In this document: piece by piece, positions 1 through 8,557 of the stretch | How positions within the stretch are numbered: the stretch's first letter is position 1 | Layout: each line of letters starts with the position of its first letter | NCBI RefSeq assembly: GCF_003937825.1 | Contig: NZ_RSFW01000017.1 | Span: forward strand, 186,001 to 250,000 | Source of the DNA: Mesobacillus subterraneus | GTDB lineage: Bacteria; Bacillota; Bacilli; Bacillales; Cytobacillaceae | DNA length: 64,000 bases | Direction of reading: 5' to 3' | Program-made: the position numbers and the translations under genes | Notes under the pieces: generated by a model | What the model was told of the DNA's origin: nothing | Database searches by the model: none | Seen by the model: only the letters and a program-made list of their open reading frames with translations

Positions 1-193
1 CTTCAACACATATCCCGGCTTGTTCCGGTCTGCCTGGACCCGGTGAGAGCACAATAGCTTCAGGTGCCATATTCGCGATTTCTTCAATCGTCACTCTGTC
101 ATTCCGCACCGTTTTTACTTCTGCACCCAGCTGGCTAAGGTATTGGTAAAGGTTGTAGGTAAATGAGTCGTAATTATCAATTAGCAGAATCAT
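1..193 (-). CDS. trpG: Anthranilate synthase component II, glutamine amidotransferase (partial, N-terminus only)
   Basis: Only the first 64 codons lie in the window; the gene continues past base 1. The N-terminus [19 protein letters not shown] and the oxyanion-loop region [11 protein letters not shown] are typical of TrpG/PabA class I amidotransferases, which supply ammonia from glutamine to the chorismate-binding partner. Its ATG overlaps the trpE TGA as ATGA, so the two are translationally coupled. The family also serves folate synthesis (PabA), but the upstream UGG-specifier T-boxes argue that this copy belongs to the tryptophan operon. Confidence 0.93.
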   Translation of the reverse strand, partial: MILLIDNYDSFTYNLYQYLSQLGAEVKTVRNDRVTIEEIANMAPEAIVLSPGPGRPEQAGICVE

Positions 194-1572
194 CGGGCAG
201 CCTCCATCAACGCTTTCAATTTATATTCTGTTTCCATGTACTCCTTTTCCGGGTCGGAATCATACACGATTCCAGCCCCTGCCTGCAGGTAGCCCTTCCC
301 ATCTTTAACAACAAGTGTCCTGATCGCCAATGCGAAATCCATGCTTCCACATGCCGAAAAGTAACCGACTGCTCCGGAGTACACTCCTCTTTTTTCTGGT
401 TCAAGCTTGTTGATGATCTGCATAGCTCTAATCTTTGGGGCTCCAGAAACAGTCCCTGCCGGCAGACAGGCTGCCAGTCCATCTATAGGGTGTTTGCTTT
501 TGGACAATCGGCCGCTCACTTCTGATACAAGATGCATCACGAACTGATATTTTTCTACCTCCATGAACTTGTGAACAGCAATACTGCCAATTTCACATAT
601 CCTCCCTAAATCATTTCTTGAAAGGTCAAGAAGCATTTTATGTTCAGCCTGCTCCTTTTCATCGTGGATCAGCTCTTCTTCCAACTCATGATCTTCAAAT
701 TCTGTCTTCCCCCTTGGCCTGGTTCCTGCAATCGGGTTAGTGAGAATTTTCCCATCTCGGTATCTTACAAGACTTTCAGGTGAAGAACCCGCAACAATGT
801 AACTTTCGAAATCAATGTAGTACATATATGGAGAAGGGTTATCTACTCGAATTTTTCTGTAAAACGAAAACGGATCTCCTGTTGCCTCGGCTGAAAGCCT
901 TCTTGACAATACGACCTGGAAGATTTCCCCCTCTTCGATTAAGTCTTTCGCTTCTCTCACTGCTTTCTCGAAGTCATACCTGGTTTTCGTTGACTTGAAA
1001 TTGGATAAAACAAACCGCTCAGGCTCTTTCTTTTTGACAGGAGTCTCCAACTCAGCTTTCCTTTTTTTCAGTTTTTCTCTCAGACTCCAAACAGGAATAT
1101 CCTGAAAGGGAATCCCGATAAGTATTATTTTCTGCCTGAGATGGTCAAATACGATGACTTCGTTATAAAACATCAGATGTACTTCTGGCATTTGCATGGG
1201 ATCAACTTTTAATGGACCGATTTCTTCAAATTCACGAATGAAATCATAGCTTACAAAGCCCAACCCTCCGCCAATGAACGGGATATCCAACTTATGAGTT
1301 AGTTCCGGTAGCAGCCTTTTCAGAGCAGTTGAAAGTGTCTCATGGAGCTTTGTCTTCTCTCCCTGTTCTACCAGGTATGTCTCACCATTTTCCTGTAACA
1401 GCTCATAGACAGGTTCACAGCCAATAAACGAGAAACGTCCTGAGCTTTCATGTTTATGGGAGCTTTCCAAAATGAACTTTTTTCTGCCTTCAATCATCTG
1501 ATAAACAGCAATCGGGGTCAGTAAATCCCCTTGAATTTCTTCAATGAAAACATCTGGTCTCTCAAGCTTCAT
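190..1572 (-). CDS. trpE: Anthranilate synthase component I
   Basis: This 460-residue protein makes anthranilate from chorismate with ammonia from TrpG, the first step of tryptophan synthesis. The C-terminal chorismate-binding domain shows [12 protein letters not shown] and, near the end, [15 protein letters not shown]; the N-terminal part is the usual regulatory domain. The chosen ATG has an AGGAGG seven bases upstream; a longer reading frame extends into the T-box terminator and is not real. TrpE and PabB are close relatives. The call rests on the two tryptophan-specific T-boxes upstream and on the coupled trpG. Confidence 0.93.
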   Translation of the reverse strand: MKLERPDVFIEEIQGDLLTPIAVYQMIEGRKKFILESSHKHESSGRFSFIGCEPVYELLQENGETYLVEQGEKTKLHETLSTALKRLLPELTHKLDIPFIGGGLGFVSYDFIREFEEIGPLKVDPMQMPEVHLMFYNEVIVFDHLRQKIILIGIPFQDIPVWSLREKLKKRKAELETPVKKKEPERFVLSNFKSTKTRYDFEKAVREAKDLIEEGEIFQVVLSRRLSAEATGDPFSFYRKIRVDNPSPYMYYIDFESYIVAGSSPESLVRYRDGKILTNPIAGTRPRGKTEFEDHELEEELIHDEKEQAEHKMLLDLSRNDLGRICEIGSIAVHKFMEVEKYQFVMHLVSEVSGRLSKSKHPIDGLAACLPAGTVSGAPKIRAMQIINKLEPEKRGVYSGAVGYFSACGSMDFALAIRTLVVKDGKGYLQAGAGIVYDSDPEKEYMETEYKLKALMEAAR

Positions 1573-1592
1573 CTGAATCCTCCTAATGAAAA

Positions 1593-1885
1593 TAAAAAAG
1601 TCCCCTATACACGCGCAAGATTGCGCTGTATAGAGGACGATTGGATTGGACCGCGGTGCCACCTCAAATTGGAACTAATAAAAGTTCCCTCTCTTCGGGC
1701 ACAGGAATGAAATTTCGATATACCCTATCCTTTTAACGGAGGAATCCGGACAGCCCTACTATAGGTTCAGGCTGTCTCTCGCAAGGCCATTCGACAGGTA
1801 TTTCCGTACCGGATCTCACCACCTCCGGCTCTCTGTAACGTAAATATCCTGCTTACTCTTCTTGCTCATCGAGTTTGCTCTATTA
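1593..1885 (-). promoter_or_regulatory. T-box riboswitch, tryptophan (proximal copy)
   Basis: On the minus strand, Stem I has a lower helix GCAAG/CTTGC and an upper helix CAGG/CCTG. The specifier loop has AGAGTAAG on the 5' side and GAATGGC on the 3' side, placing the specifier triplet UGG (Trp) at 1787-1789. The T-box core GAGGTGGCACCGCGG lies at 1651-1665. A terminator hairpin at 1600-1638 is followed by T6. Uncharged tRNA-Trp should favour the antiterminator and turn on trpE. The trpE AGGAGG follows directly. Confidence 0.92.
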
Positions 1886-1902
1886 AGATTCATTTGAGAC
1901 AA

Positions 1903-2182
1903 ATAAAAAAGGGCCCTCTCCTTATATAAAATATAAGGACGAGAGACCCGTGGTGCCACCTTAATTAGCTGTATTACAGCTCACTTAACAGCATCAAAGC
2001 ATACCTGCTTAATGCCTGCCTTTTGTAACGATAAGGCTTTTCGCCAAAGCCTACTGCCCTGTGGGGGTTCGGTTTGGAAGCTCAGAAGTCCATTCACTGT
2101 AACAGTTACACTGATTCACACCGGCCATCAGCTCTCTTGAGTACCCATTTCAGTTACTACTCTTCGTCAACGCTAGCTCTTA
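1903..2182 (-). promoter_or_regulatory. T-box riboswitch, tryptophan (distal copy)
   Basis: This is a second complete T-box upstream of the first. Stem I shows GTAAC/GTTAC above the specifier loop and GAAG/CTTC below it. The loop reads GTGAATGGA, giving specifier UGG at 2090-2092. The T-box core AAGGTGGCACCACGG is at 1948-1962 and the terminator stem at 1911-1949 ends in T6. Both copies read Trp, so transcription must pass two tRNA-Trp checks in series, which should tighten control. Tandem trp T-boxes are known in some Bacillus species. Confidence 0.92.
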
Positions 2183-2190
2183 TATTGTTT

Positions 2191-2222
2191 ATTATAGTAA
2201 AGCGTTAAAAATAAAATGTCAA
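2191..2222 (-). promoter_or_regulatory. Probable promoter of the trp operon
   Basis: On the minus strand TTGACA (2217-2222) and TATAAT (2191-2196) sit just ahead of the distal T-box. The spacer is 20 bases, longer than the usual 17, so the -35 assignment is uncertain although the -10 fits well. Confidence 0.5.
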
Positions 2223-2238
2223 CAAAAAAATGAAAATT

Positions 2239-2880
2239 TTAATTATTCTGCTTCAACAACTTCTGAAGATTTTCTTTCCACACTTCAGCAAGAGCTTCAA
2301 CCTCAAGCAATTGTTCAATCTCAAGGATATTTTTTCGTTGATGAAAAAAAAGTTCATTGGCTTTGAGAATCGAGAAATTTTCCTGTGATCTGTCAAGCAG
2401 CTTGATCGGTGAGCCGGAACGAACAACGCCTTCTTCCAGCACCCTGAAAAAATAACCTGTATAGCCTGTTTGAACCACTCTTTTCAGAAGGTCCTCCACG
2501 CCATTGTTCTTTGATATTTTTGAGCAAGGAACCCTGCCCTGAGACACCTGGACAGTCGCTTCTCCCAACCGATATATATCACCTATGTATACGTTCGCTT
2601 CCATCATGCCCTGTGCAGAAATATTCTCTCCAAAGGTCGGTGCTTTAATTTGGCGGACGAATTCCCTTGACCACTGGCTGTAATGCTCGATTGGATAAAA
2701 ACAAACAGCCCTGTCAGGACCTCCGTGAAACTCAGTAGCGGCTACTCCGTCTCCCGAAAATGTTTCTTTTGAAAGAAATGCTTCAGATACACTCTTTTTG
2801 CAAATAGCAGATAGCTCAGTTTTCCCGTTCCAGTGCTTTGCCTCTGGAAGACCAACATGTAAATATAAAATCTCAGCCAA
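2239..2880 (-). CDS. MOSC domain protein, YiiM-like
   Basis: The 213-residue product begins with ILYLHVGLPEAKHWNG, the usual start of YiiM-type MOSC proteins. It keeps the conserved cysteine in GRVPCSKISKNNG, around residue 103, expected to hold sulfur or the molybdenum cofactor. YiiM proteins are linked to molybdenum-cofactor enzymes that reduce N-hydroxylated compounds; the substrate here is not known. A TTG start at 2880 is chosen because AAAGGGG lies about nine bases upstream. Another TTG at 2928 would add 16 residues but has no site. The gene stands alone, divergent from the MFS gene. Confidence 0.8.
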   Translation of the reverse strand: MAEILYLHVGLPEAKHWNGKTELSAICKKSVSEAFLSKETFSGDGVAATEFHGGPDRAVCFYPIEHYSQWSREFVRQIKAPTFGENISAQGMMEANVYIGDIYRLGEATVQVSQGRVPCSKISKNNGVEDLLKRVVQTGYTGYFFRVLEEGVVRSGSPIKLLDRSQENFSILKANELFFHQRKNILEIEQLLEVEALAEVWKENLQKLLKQNN

Positions 2881-3022
2881 TTCATTTATCCCCTTTAACT
2901 TCAAATTTTTTCCATGTAATCTTAGCAAACCGCCCTGTCAAAACTTTACCATAAAATACATCAGTTTTTACGTCCCAATTAGTCCACACTAAAAATAGTT
3001 TGAAAAAAGGCAGGTTTCGAAT

Positions 3023-4297
3023 ATGAATTATATTGAGAACTTGTTTCCAAAATCAGGTGAAATCTCGAGTAAAAAAGAGAAAGATTCAAAAAAGAATCAG
3101 GCAAACAACCAAAAGTGGGCAATTGTATCCATTGCATCTATTCCTCTCGTGATGACACTTGGAAATTCGATGCTGATTCCTGTTTTACCAGTCATGGAAA
3201 AGAAAATGGGTATTTCTGCCTTCCAATCAAGCTTGATTATTACAGTTTACTCAATCGTGGCGATTTTTCTCATACCTCTTGCCGGATACTTATCGGATCA
3301 TATAGGCAGGAAAAAAGTCATCATTCCCAGCTTGATCATTACGGGGATCGGCGGCATTGTCTCTGGATGGGCGGCATGGCAAATGAAGGACGGATATTGG
3401 GTTGTGCTCATCGGAAGGGCTTTGCAAGGAGTTGGAGCAGCCGGAGCATTTCCGATTGTACTTCCTTTAGTTGGCGATATGTTTAAAAATGATGATGAAG
3501 TCAGTGGTGCACTTGGTGAAATCGAGACGTCCAACACTCTGGGAAAGGTTTTGAGTCCGGTACTCGGATCCTTTTTAGCAGGATTTATCTGGTTCCTTCC
3601 GTTTTTTTCTATCCCGTTTTTTTGTGCCATATCCATCATAATGATGGCCTTTCTGGTCAAAAGCCCGAAAAAGCAAGTAAAACCTCTGCCATTCAAAGAT
3701 TTCATCAAGAAAATAAAGTTGATATTCACTGAGAATGGCCGTTGGCTTTATGCCATCTTTTTTATTGGGGCCATCGTGATGTTTGTCTTGTTTGGAGTAT
3801 TATTTTATCTGTCCGATATCCTTGAAAATAAATATGGCATCAAGGATCTGCAAAAAGGGCTGGTTCTGGCACTGCCACTAGGCGCACTGTGCTTAGCCTC
3901 TTTCATTACGGGCAAAAAGATCAAACAAAACATGGTTCTCATGAAATGGATCACATTCAGCAGTTTACTCCTGCTGGGGATAGCGGTTGCACTGCTAAGC
4001 TTTTCAAAAGACCTATGGTTCATCATATCGATGTTCATGGTTGCCGGAATTGGCATTGGAGCCAGTCTTCCCCCGTTGGATGCCCTGATTACGGAAAGCA
4101 TTGAAAAGGAAGAACGAGGGACAATCACCTCCATTTATAGTTCCATGAGATTTATTGGAGTAGCTGCCGGGCCACCAGTAATAGCTTTGATGATGAAGAC
4201 GATGAATAAATGGATGTTCATCCTGCTTACAGGATTAAGTTTAGCAGCCGCACTGGCAACTTTCATGGCAATCAAGCCAGACAAAAAAGGCGGATGA
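3023..4297 (+). CDS. MFS transporter, DHA1-type drug efflux family
   Basis: A 424-residue multi-pass membrane protein with a charged cytoplasmic N-terminus of about 30 residues rich in Lys and Glu. MFS motif A is visible as GYLSDHIGRKK after the second membrane segment, and GRALQGVGAAGAFP resembles the motif of drug:proton antiporters. It probably exports small toxic compounds using the proton gradient. The substrate cannot be told from sequence. The ribosome site ahead of the ATG is weak (AAGGCAGG). Confidence 0.85.
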   Translation: MNYIENLFPKSGEISSKKEKDSKKNQANNQKWAIVSIASIPLVMTLGNSMLIPVLPVMEKKMGISAFQSSLIITVYSIVAIFLIPLAGYLSDHIGRKKVIIPSLIITGIGGIVSGWAAWQMKDGYWVVLIGRALQGVGAAGAFPIVLPLVGDMFKNDDEVSGALGEIETSNTLGKVLSPVLGSFLAGFIWFLPFFSIPFFCAISIIMMAFLVKSPKKQVKPLPFKDFIKKIKLIFTENGRWLYAIFFIGAIVMFVLFGVLFYLSDILENKYGIKDLQKGLVLALPLGALCLASFITGKKIKQNMVLMKWITFSSLLLLGIAVALLSFSKDLWFIISMFMVAGIGIGASLPPLDALITESIEKEERGTITSIYSSMRFIGVAAGPPVIALMMKTMNKWMFILLTGLSLAAALATFMAIKPDKKGG

Positions 4298-4298
4298 C

Positions 4299-4332
4299 AA
4301 AAACGCATTGTAACGGTACAATGCGTTTTTTC
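4299..4332. terminator. Bidirectional rho-independent terminator
   Basis: An 11-bp perfect stem AACGCATTGTA/TACAATGCGTT with a four-base loop, flanked by A and T runs. It ends the MFS gene on the plus strand and can serve the convergent hydrolase gene. Confidence 0.85.
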
Positions 4333-4377
4333 ATTCTTCGCTAATCGAATAGCCAACTCTGCTTTTCAGTCAGTTTT

Positions 4378-5154
4378 TTAGTTGCTGATCACTTTTGATT
4401 CAATAAATGCCGTAATCTCCTGATTAAACTCCTGCCATTTTTTCACGGGAACTTGATGGGATACCTTTTGGATGATCACGGCCTGAAAATCATCCAACTC
4501 CCGCTCATATGCTCGTAAATGCTGGTTGATAAAATCACGGGCACCGTATACAAGGAGCATTGGAGCAGAGAGATTCTTCAGCCTGTCCAGACAGGTATAG
4601 TTCAATGATTCATGATAAAAATGCAGCCAGGTCCTCCGGTCAGTTTTTAGCATATGTTCAATCAGTTCATTCCTGAAGTTTTTATCAAAAGTATGCGCTG
4701 TTGCGATCACCTTTGCCAGCGTTTTAGGAGAACTCTTGACAAAGTACATTCCCAGCATATGTTCATATTCAAGGGCGGGCGACTCCACCTTCGCAAAGCC
4801 TCCGCAGAGGATTACTGATGCTGTCCGGTCGGGATAGGACAGTGCAAATTCCTGTGCGATGCTCCCCCCAGATGAATAGCCGCACAATGTGACTTTTTCT
4901 AAACTGAGGGAATCGATCAGTTGCAATACTTCTTCAGCATATCTTTGAATGGTGACTGATTCAGGAACAGCTGTTGAATCACCATGACCACCCAAGTCTG
5001 GCATCACAAGATGGTATTTTTCACTTAAGGGATGCTGGTACCGAAAAACCTTCCTGCCCATCCCAGGTGGATGGAGAAAGATGATCGGATGGCCCTGTCC
5101 TGCTTCTTCGTAAAATAGGCTACCTCGAGGCAATTGGCATATCGGCATCCGCAT
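4378..5154 (-). CDS. Alpha/beta hydrolase
   Basis: This 258-residue protein has the alpha/beta-hydrolase pattern: HPPGMG oxyanion-hole loop near residue 28, nucleophile elbow GYSSGG near residue 93, and a late catalytic histidine in SHQVPV. It probably hydrolyses an ester or similar bond in the cytoplasm; no signal peptide is seen. Two ATGs (5154 and 5148) share the AAGGAG site, so the start may be two codons shorter. The gene is single and its substrate unknown. Confidence 0.83.
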   Translation of the reverse strand: MRMPICQLPRGSLFYEEAGQGHPIIFLHPPGMGRKVFRYQHPLSEKYHLVMPDLGGHGDSTAVPESVTIQRYAEEVLQLIDSLSLEKVTLCGYSSGGSIAQEFALSYPDRTASVILCGGFAKVESPALEYEHMLGMYFVKSSPKTLAKVIATAHTFDKNFRNELIEHMLKTDRRTWLHFYHESLNYTCLDRLKNLSAPMLLVYGARDFINQHLRAYERELDDFQAVIIQKVSHQVPVKKWQEFNQEITAFIESKVISN

Positions 5155-5248
5155 ACCACTCCTTACGCTTTTTATTCAGCCTGATTAGTATTGCCAATCG
5201 GCAAAACATTTCATGCATAAGGACCTTATAACCGTGACATTGCAGCTC

Positions 5249-5257
5249 TGTTATGAT
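5249..5257 (+). promoter_or_regulatory. Extended -10 promoter of the putative antisense RNA
   Basis: TGTTATGAT, an extended -10 element (TG-N-TATGAT), lies on the plus strand with no clear -35. It would start a short RNA near 5264 that runs to the terminator at 5400. Confidence 0.45.
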
Positions 5258-5263
5258 ATTCTT

Positions 5264-5400
5264 GTATTGTTAATGACAGCATAAAGACCGCCGGTGTTGG
5301 CCCACCGACAGTCCTCGCAATAGCCGTTCCCATGGAGGATCGGCCAATGAATAGCTGGACCTCTCCCTCTTTTTACGGTCAAGGGAGGTCTATTTTTTTT
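5264..5400 (+). ncRNA. Putative antisense antitoxin RNA convergent with a small toxin gene
   Basis: A roughly 137-base RNA is inferred from the extended -10 promoter and a strong terminator (stem 5358-5390, then TATTTTTTTT). No convincing reading frame is present. Its 3' end reaches the stop codon of the holin-like toxin gene on the opposite strand, so it would pair with the 3' untranslated part of the toxin mRNA. This is the layout of the type I systems txpA/RatA and bsrG/SR4 in B. subtilis. Function is inferred from arrangement only. Confidence 0.5.
5358..5400 (+). terminator. Terminator of the antisense RNA
   Basis: GACCTC-type stem with AGGGAGGTC on the 3' side, followed by a T-rich tail at 5391-5400. 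It overlaps the toxin stop codon on the other strand. Confidence 0.75.
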
Positions 5401-5473
5401 GGCTAAAAGTTAATATGGCGATGATTAGACTAGCAAAAGAGAACATTGCCATGAAAGTCTCGAACACCGTCAA
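5390..5473 (-). CDS. Putative holin-like type I toxin (27 residues)
   Basis: The predicted peptide starts MTVFETFMAMFSFASL and ends in a hydrophobic run plus SQKK. It is one membrane helix with a charged tail, the pattern of the putative holin-like toxin family (Hol_Tox) of Firmicutes. The TTG start at 5473 has a near-perfect site AAGGGGGTGA seven bases upstream. A GTG three codons earlier overlaps that site and is less likely. An extended -10 promoter lies at 5536-5544, giving a leader of about 55 bases. A convergent RNA overlaps the 3' end, as expected for an antisense-controlled toxin. Confidence 0.72.
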   Translation of the reverse strand: MTVFETFMAMFSFASLIIAILTFSQKK

Positions 5474-5535
5474 AGGCCTCACCCCCTTCCAGCGGGGCTA
5501 GCCGACCACCCTTGAGATCAGACTATTGCCTTTTC

Positions 5536-5544
5536 AGTATACCA
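5536..5544 (-). promoter_or_regulatory. Extended -10 promoter of the toxin gene
   Basis: On the minus strand TGGTATACT forms an extended -10 element (TG-N-TATACT). The upstream -35 region (TCTTGT at 17 bases) is poor. Confidence 0.5.
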
Positions 5545-5640
5545 CATCCTTGTCCTAAACAAGAACATCTGTTCTGTTTTTATAAAAATTAGGGCTAAGA
5601 TACTAGATGTTACTTCCATATCATCTAGTATCTTTCCTTA

Positions 5641-6438
5641 TTAATTTTCTTCCAGCCTTGGTTTTCCCGGATCGCAATCAGGAGCACTTAATTGTGCCGC
5701 TTCTGCAACCTTTGATAAATAATAGCATTCTTCCCTGAACATATGGTCAGCCATCAGCGGAGCGAAACTGCCTAATGCCTGCTCTGTCAATTCCAGCTCC
5801 TTTAATTCATCAAGAAACTTCATGAACAACTGGATTTCTAACGAAACTTCCGCGTTCATTCGCTGCAATGCCGGGAAAGATGTCAAATTTGTTCTCAGGT
5901 AGCCTGTCATCTCGACAGCTTTTAAGTAAAAGTCTTCGAAACTCTTCATGTATTTTTCGCTTTTTGCCTTCAGCCGTTTCTCTACTTGATCCATATTGTC
6001 CTGGATGGCTCCAGCATGGCCGGCCGCATCGAGAAGCCATACGGTATGATGATGCAGCTCATGGAATACAGGAGGAACTTCTCCTCTCTTCAAATACTCC
6101 AAAACCCTGATATATTCTTCAACCTCATTGACCATATGATTGACAAAAGTAGGACCCAAATGGATCTTCACATTGCCAGTCAGCATTTTTGCGATCAAGT
6201 CCAGCTTGAACTCCCTGATTTTCTTTGCCTCTTCATCTGCCCTCATGCTTAAATGGATCAAATCCGTCGTCTCCACTCTTTCAAGCAATCGGTCAAAGGT
6301 ATTGATAAAATATTTTGCCGTTTCAATCTCCTCCTGCTCAACAGGTGCAAGCGACTCATGCAGGAATCTGCCATGATCGCCCAGAACCTGGAGCCAGAAA
6401 CGATGCTCATACAAAGCTGCTTCCCTGAAATCCTTCAT
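5641..6438 (-). CDS. DUF2935 domain protein (helical, ferritin-like)
   Basis: The 265-residue product begins MKDFREAALYEHRFWLQ and is almost wholly helical, with repeated E..H and E-rich helices as in DUF2935 proteins of Bacillaceae. Two similar halves are visible: EHRFWLQVLGDHGRF in the first and FMKFLDELKELELTEQALG with MADHMFREECYYL in the second. Such helical pairs can bind metal, but no function is established. The ATG at 6438 has AGGAGG seven bases upstream; upstream in-frame ATGs are too close to that site or lack one. Confidence 0.8.
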   Translation of the reverse strand: MKDFREAALYEHRFWLQVLGDHGRFLHESLAPVEQEEIETAKYFINTFDRLLERVETTDLIHLSMRADEEAKKIREFKLDLIAKMLTGNVKIHLGPTFVNHMVNEVEEYIRVLEYLKRGEVPPVFHELHHHTVWLLDAAGHAGAIQDNMDQVEKRLKAKSEKYMKSFEDFYLKAVEMTGYLRTNLTSFPALQRMNAEVSLEIQLFMKFLDELKELELTEQALGSFAPLMADHMFREECYYLSKVAEAAQLSAPDCDPGKPRLEEN

Positions 6439-6644
6439 CCACATTCCTCCTAAACATCTCCCATCAATGAATCTTATCGAGAGAAACAGAGAATTATTCT
6501 TGTTTGGACAGGCTCTTTTCATAAACTTTGCTGCGATCTGGACCATAAGATCGACTAAAGGCTAAAAGCAACATAAAAAGGCATCTATTATCTGAGTTAC
6601 CTAACAGGGCACATCCATTACGGCGTCCGATGATTTTTTTGGTA

Positions 6645-6681
6645 TAAAAAATGCCTGCAGCACACTACGCTGCAGGCATTT
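6645..6681 (-). terminator. Terminator of the fructose operon
   Basis: 13-bp stem AAATGCCTGCAGC/GCTGCAGGCATTT on the minus strand followed by TTTTTT, just after the fruA stop. Confidence 0.9.
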
Positions 6682-6685
6682 CCTA

Positions 6686-8542
6686 TTATTTTACCGGTTT
6701 CTTCAGTATTCCAAGCAGGATTGCTGTAACGACAGCTCCGATCAGAATTGCTGCCAGATACAGCAGCCAGCCTCCGTCTACAAGCGGAACAACGAACAAT
6801 CCGCCGTGCGGAGCTCTTAAACCGATACCGAACATCATGGATAAAGCACCTGCAACTGCAGATCCTGCCATTACCGATGGAATGACACGGAGCGGATCAG
6901 CTGCAGCAAATGGAATCGCACCTTCAGTGATAAAAGAAAGACCCATTATATAATTGGCTTTGCCAGCATCCTGGTCTTCTTTTGAGAATTTGTTTTTAAA
7001 GAAAGTGGTCGCAAGAGCGATCCCCAGTGGAGGCACCATACCAGCAGCCATGATGGCAGCCATTGGTTCGTAAACTCCATTAGCAAGCAAACCTGTTCCA
7101 AAAACATATGCAGCCTTGTTCACCGGGCCACCCATGTCAAATGCCATCATTAAACCTAATACAAGGCCGAGCAAAACGGCATTGCCTGTTCCCAACCCTG
7201 ACAGCCAGTCTGTGATTGCCTGGTTGAGGGCGCCAACTGGTTTGTTGACAACGAACAGCATAATAAAGCCGGTTAAAGCAATACCAAACAGCGGATACAG
7301 CAGGATTGTTTTAATTCCTTCCAGTGAAGCGGGAAGGCCAGAGAATAGTTTCTTAAGACCTAAAACAAGATAACCCGCCAGGAAGCCTGCGACCAAACCG
7401 CCAAGGAAACCGCCGCCGCCAGCAGCAGCCAGCAACCCTCCGACCATACCTGGAGCGAAACCTGGTCTGTCGGCGATACTGAGGGCGATGAAACCTGCAA
7501 GAATCGGAACGAGCAGACCGAAGGCACCACCGCCTCCGCCGATATCCATCAGGGCTTTAGCAATTGGGTGATAAGAAGGGTCATCCGGATTAAAGGCATT
7601 GTACCCGAACATAAATGAAATTGCGATCAAGATTCCGCCGCCCACTACGAATGGCAGCATATTGGATACGCCGTTCATCAGGTGCTTATATACACCGCCA
7701 CGACTTTCTTTCTTGGCTGCATTTGCCTGGCCTGTGGCTTTATATAAAGGCGCATCCCGTTTCACTGCCTTTTCAATCAAGTCCTTCGGTTTGCGGATCC
7801 CGTCTGCAACAGGTACTTCAATTAATGGTTTCCCGGCGAATCTGTCCATATCCACCTTCGTATCAGCCGCAATGATGACTGCTTCTGCATTTTCGATGTC
7901 TTGCTGTGTAAGCACATTCTTAGCCCCGCCTGATCCATTCGTTTCAACCTTGATATCTACTCCAAGTTCAGCGGCTTTTGCTTTAAGCGAATCTGCAGCC
8001 ATATACGTATGGGCAATACCGGTAGGACATGCCGTAACGGCTACGATGAATTTTTTGTTCGTACGTTCTTCATTTTCCTCTGTTTCATCCTGATCATAGC
8101 TGTTAATGATTTCAATTACGTCATCTGCAGTCTCGGCATCCATAAGTTTTTCACGGGCATCTGCTTTCATCAGAATAGTAGAGAGACGTGCCAAAGCTTC
8201 AAGATGAGTATTGTTTGCGCCTTCTGGTGCAGCAATCATGAAAAACAGATGTGCAGGCTGGCCATCCAAAGAATTATAATCGATCCCTGTCCGGGAACGG
8301 CCAAATACAATCGCAGCTTCCTTCACAACAGAGGTTTTCGCATGAGGAATCGCAATTCCATCTCCAACACCGGTTGTACTTTGTTCTTCACGCTTTAGGA
8401 TGGCTTGTTTGAAAATGTTCGCGTCAGTAATTTTCCCCGCCTGGTCCAAAACCTCTACAAGCTCCTCAACTGCATTAAGTTTTGAATCAGCCTTCAATGA
8501 CAGTTGAATGGTCTTCTTTGTCAGCAATTCTGTTATTCTCAT
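6686..8542 (-). CDS. fruA: PTS fructose transporter, EIIABC
   Basis: This 618-residue enzyme II takes up fructose and phosphorylates it to fructose-1-phosphate. Domain order is A-B-C. EIIA has its phospho-histidine in AIPHAKT (His67). EIIB has its phospho-cysteine in VTACPTGIAHT (Cys171). EIIC follows from about residue 290 with PFVVGGGILIAISF and many membrane segments. A GGGGAG site sits five bases ahead of the ATG. It is the last gene of the fruR-fruK-fruA operon and lies 15 bases after fruK. Confidence 0.96.
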   Translation of the reverse strand: MRITELLTKKTIQLSLKADSKLNAVEELVEVLDQAGKITDANIFKQAILKREEQSTTGVGDGIAIPHAKTSVVKEAAIVFGRSRTGIDYNSLDGQPAHLFFMIAAPEGANNTHLEALARLSTILMKADAREKLMDAETADDVIEIINSYDQDETEENEERTNKKFIVAVTACPTGIAHTYMAADSLKAKAAELGVDIKVETNGSGGAKNVLTQQDIENAEAVIIAADTKVDMDRFAGKPLIEVPVADGIRKPKDLIEKAVKRDAPLYKATGQANAAKKESRGGVYKHLMNGVSNMLPFVVGGGILIAISFMFGYNAFNPDDPSYHPIAKALMDIGGGGGAFGLLVPILAGFIALSIADRPGFAPGMVGGLLAAAGGGGFLGGLVAGFLAGYLVLGLKKLFSGLPASLEGIKTILLYPLFGIALTGFIMLFVVNKPVGALNQAITDWLSGLGTGNAVLLGLVLGLMMAFDMGGPVNKAAYVFGTGLLANGVYEPMAAIMAAGMVPPLGIALATTFFKNKFSKEDQDAGKANYIMGLSFITEGAIPFAAADPLRVIPSVMAGSAVAGALSMMFGIGLRAPHGGLFVVPLVDGGWLLYLAAILIGAVVTAILLGILKKPVK

Positions 8543-8557
8543 TTCTTCTCCCCCTGA

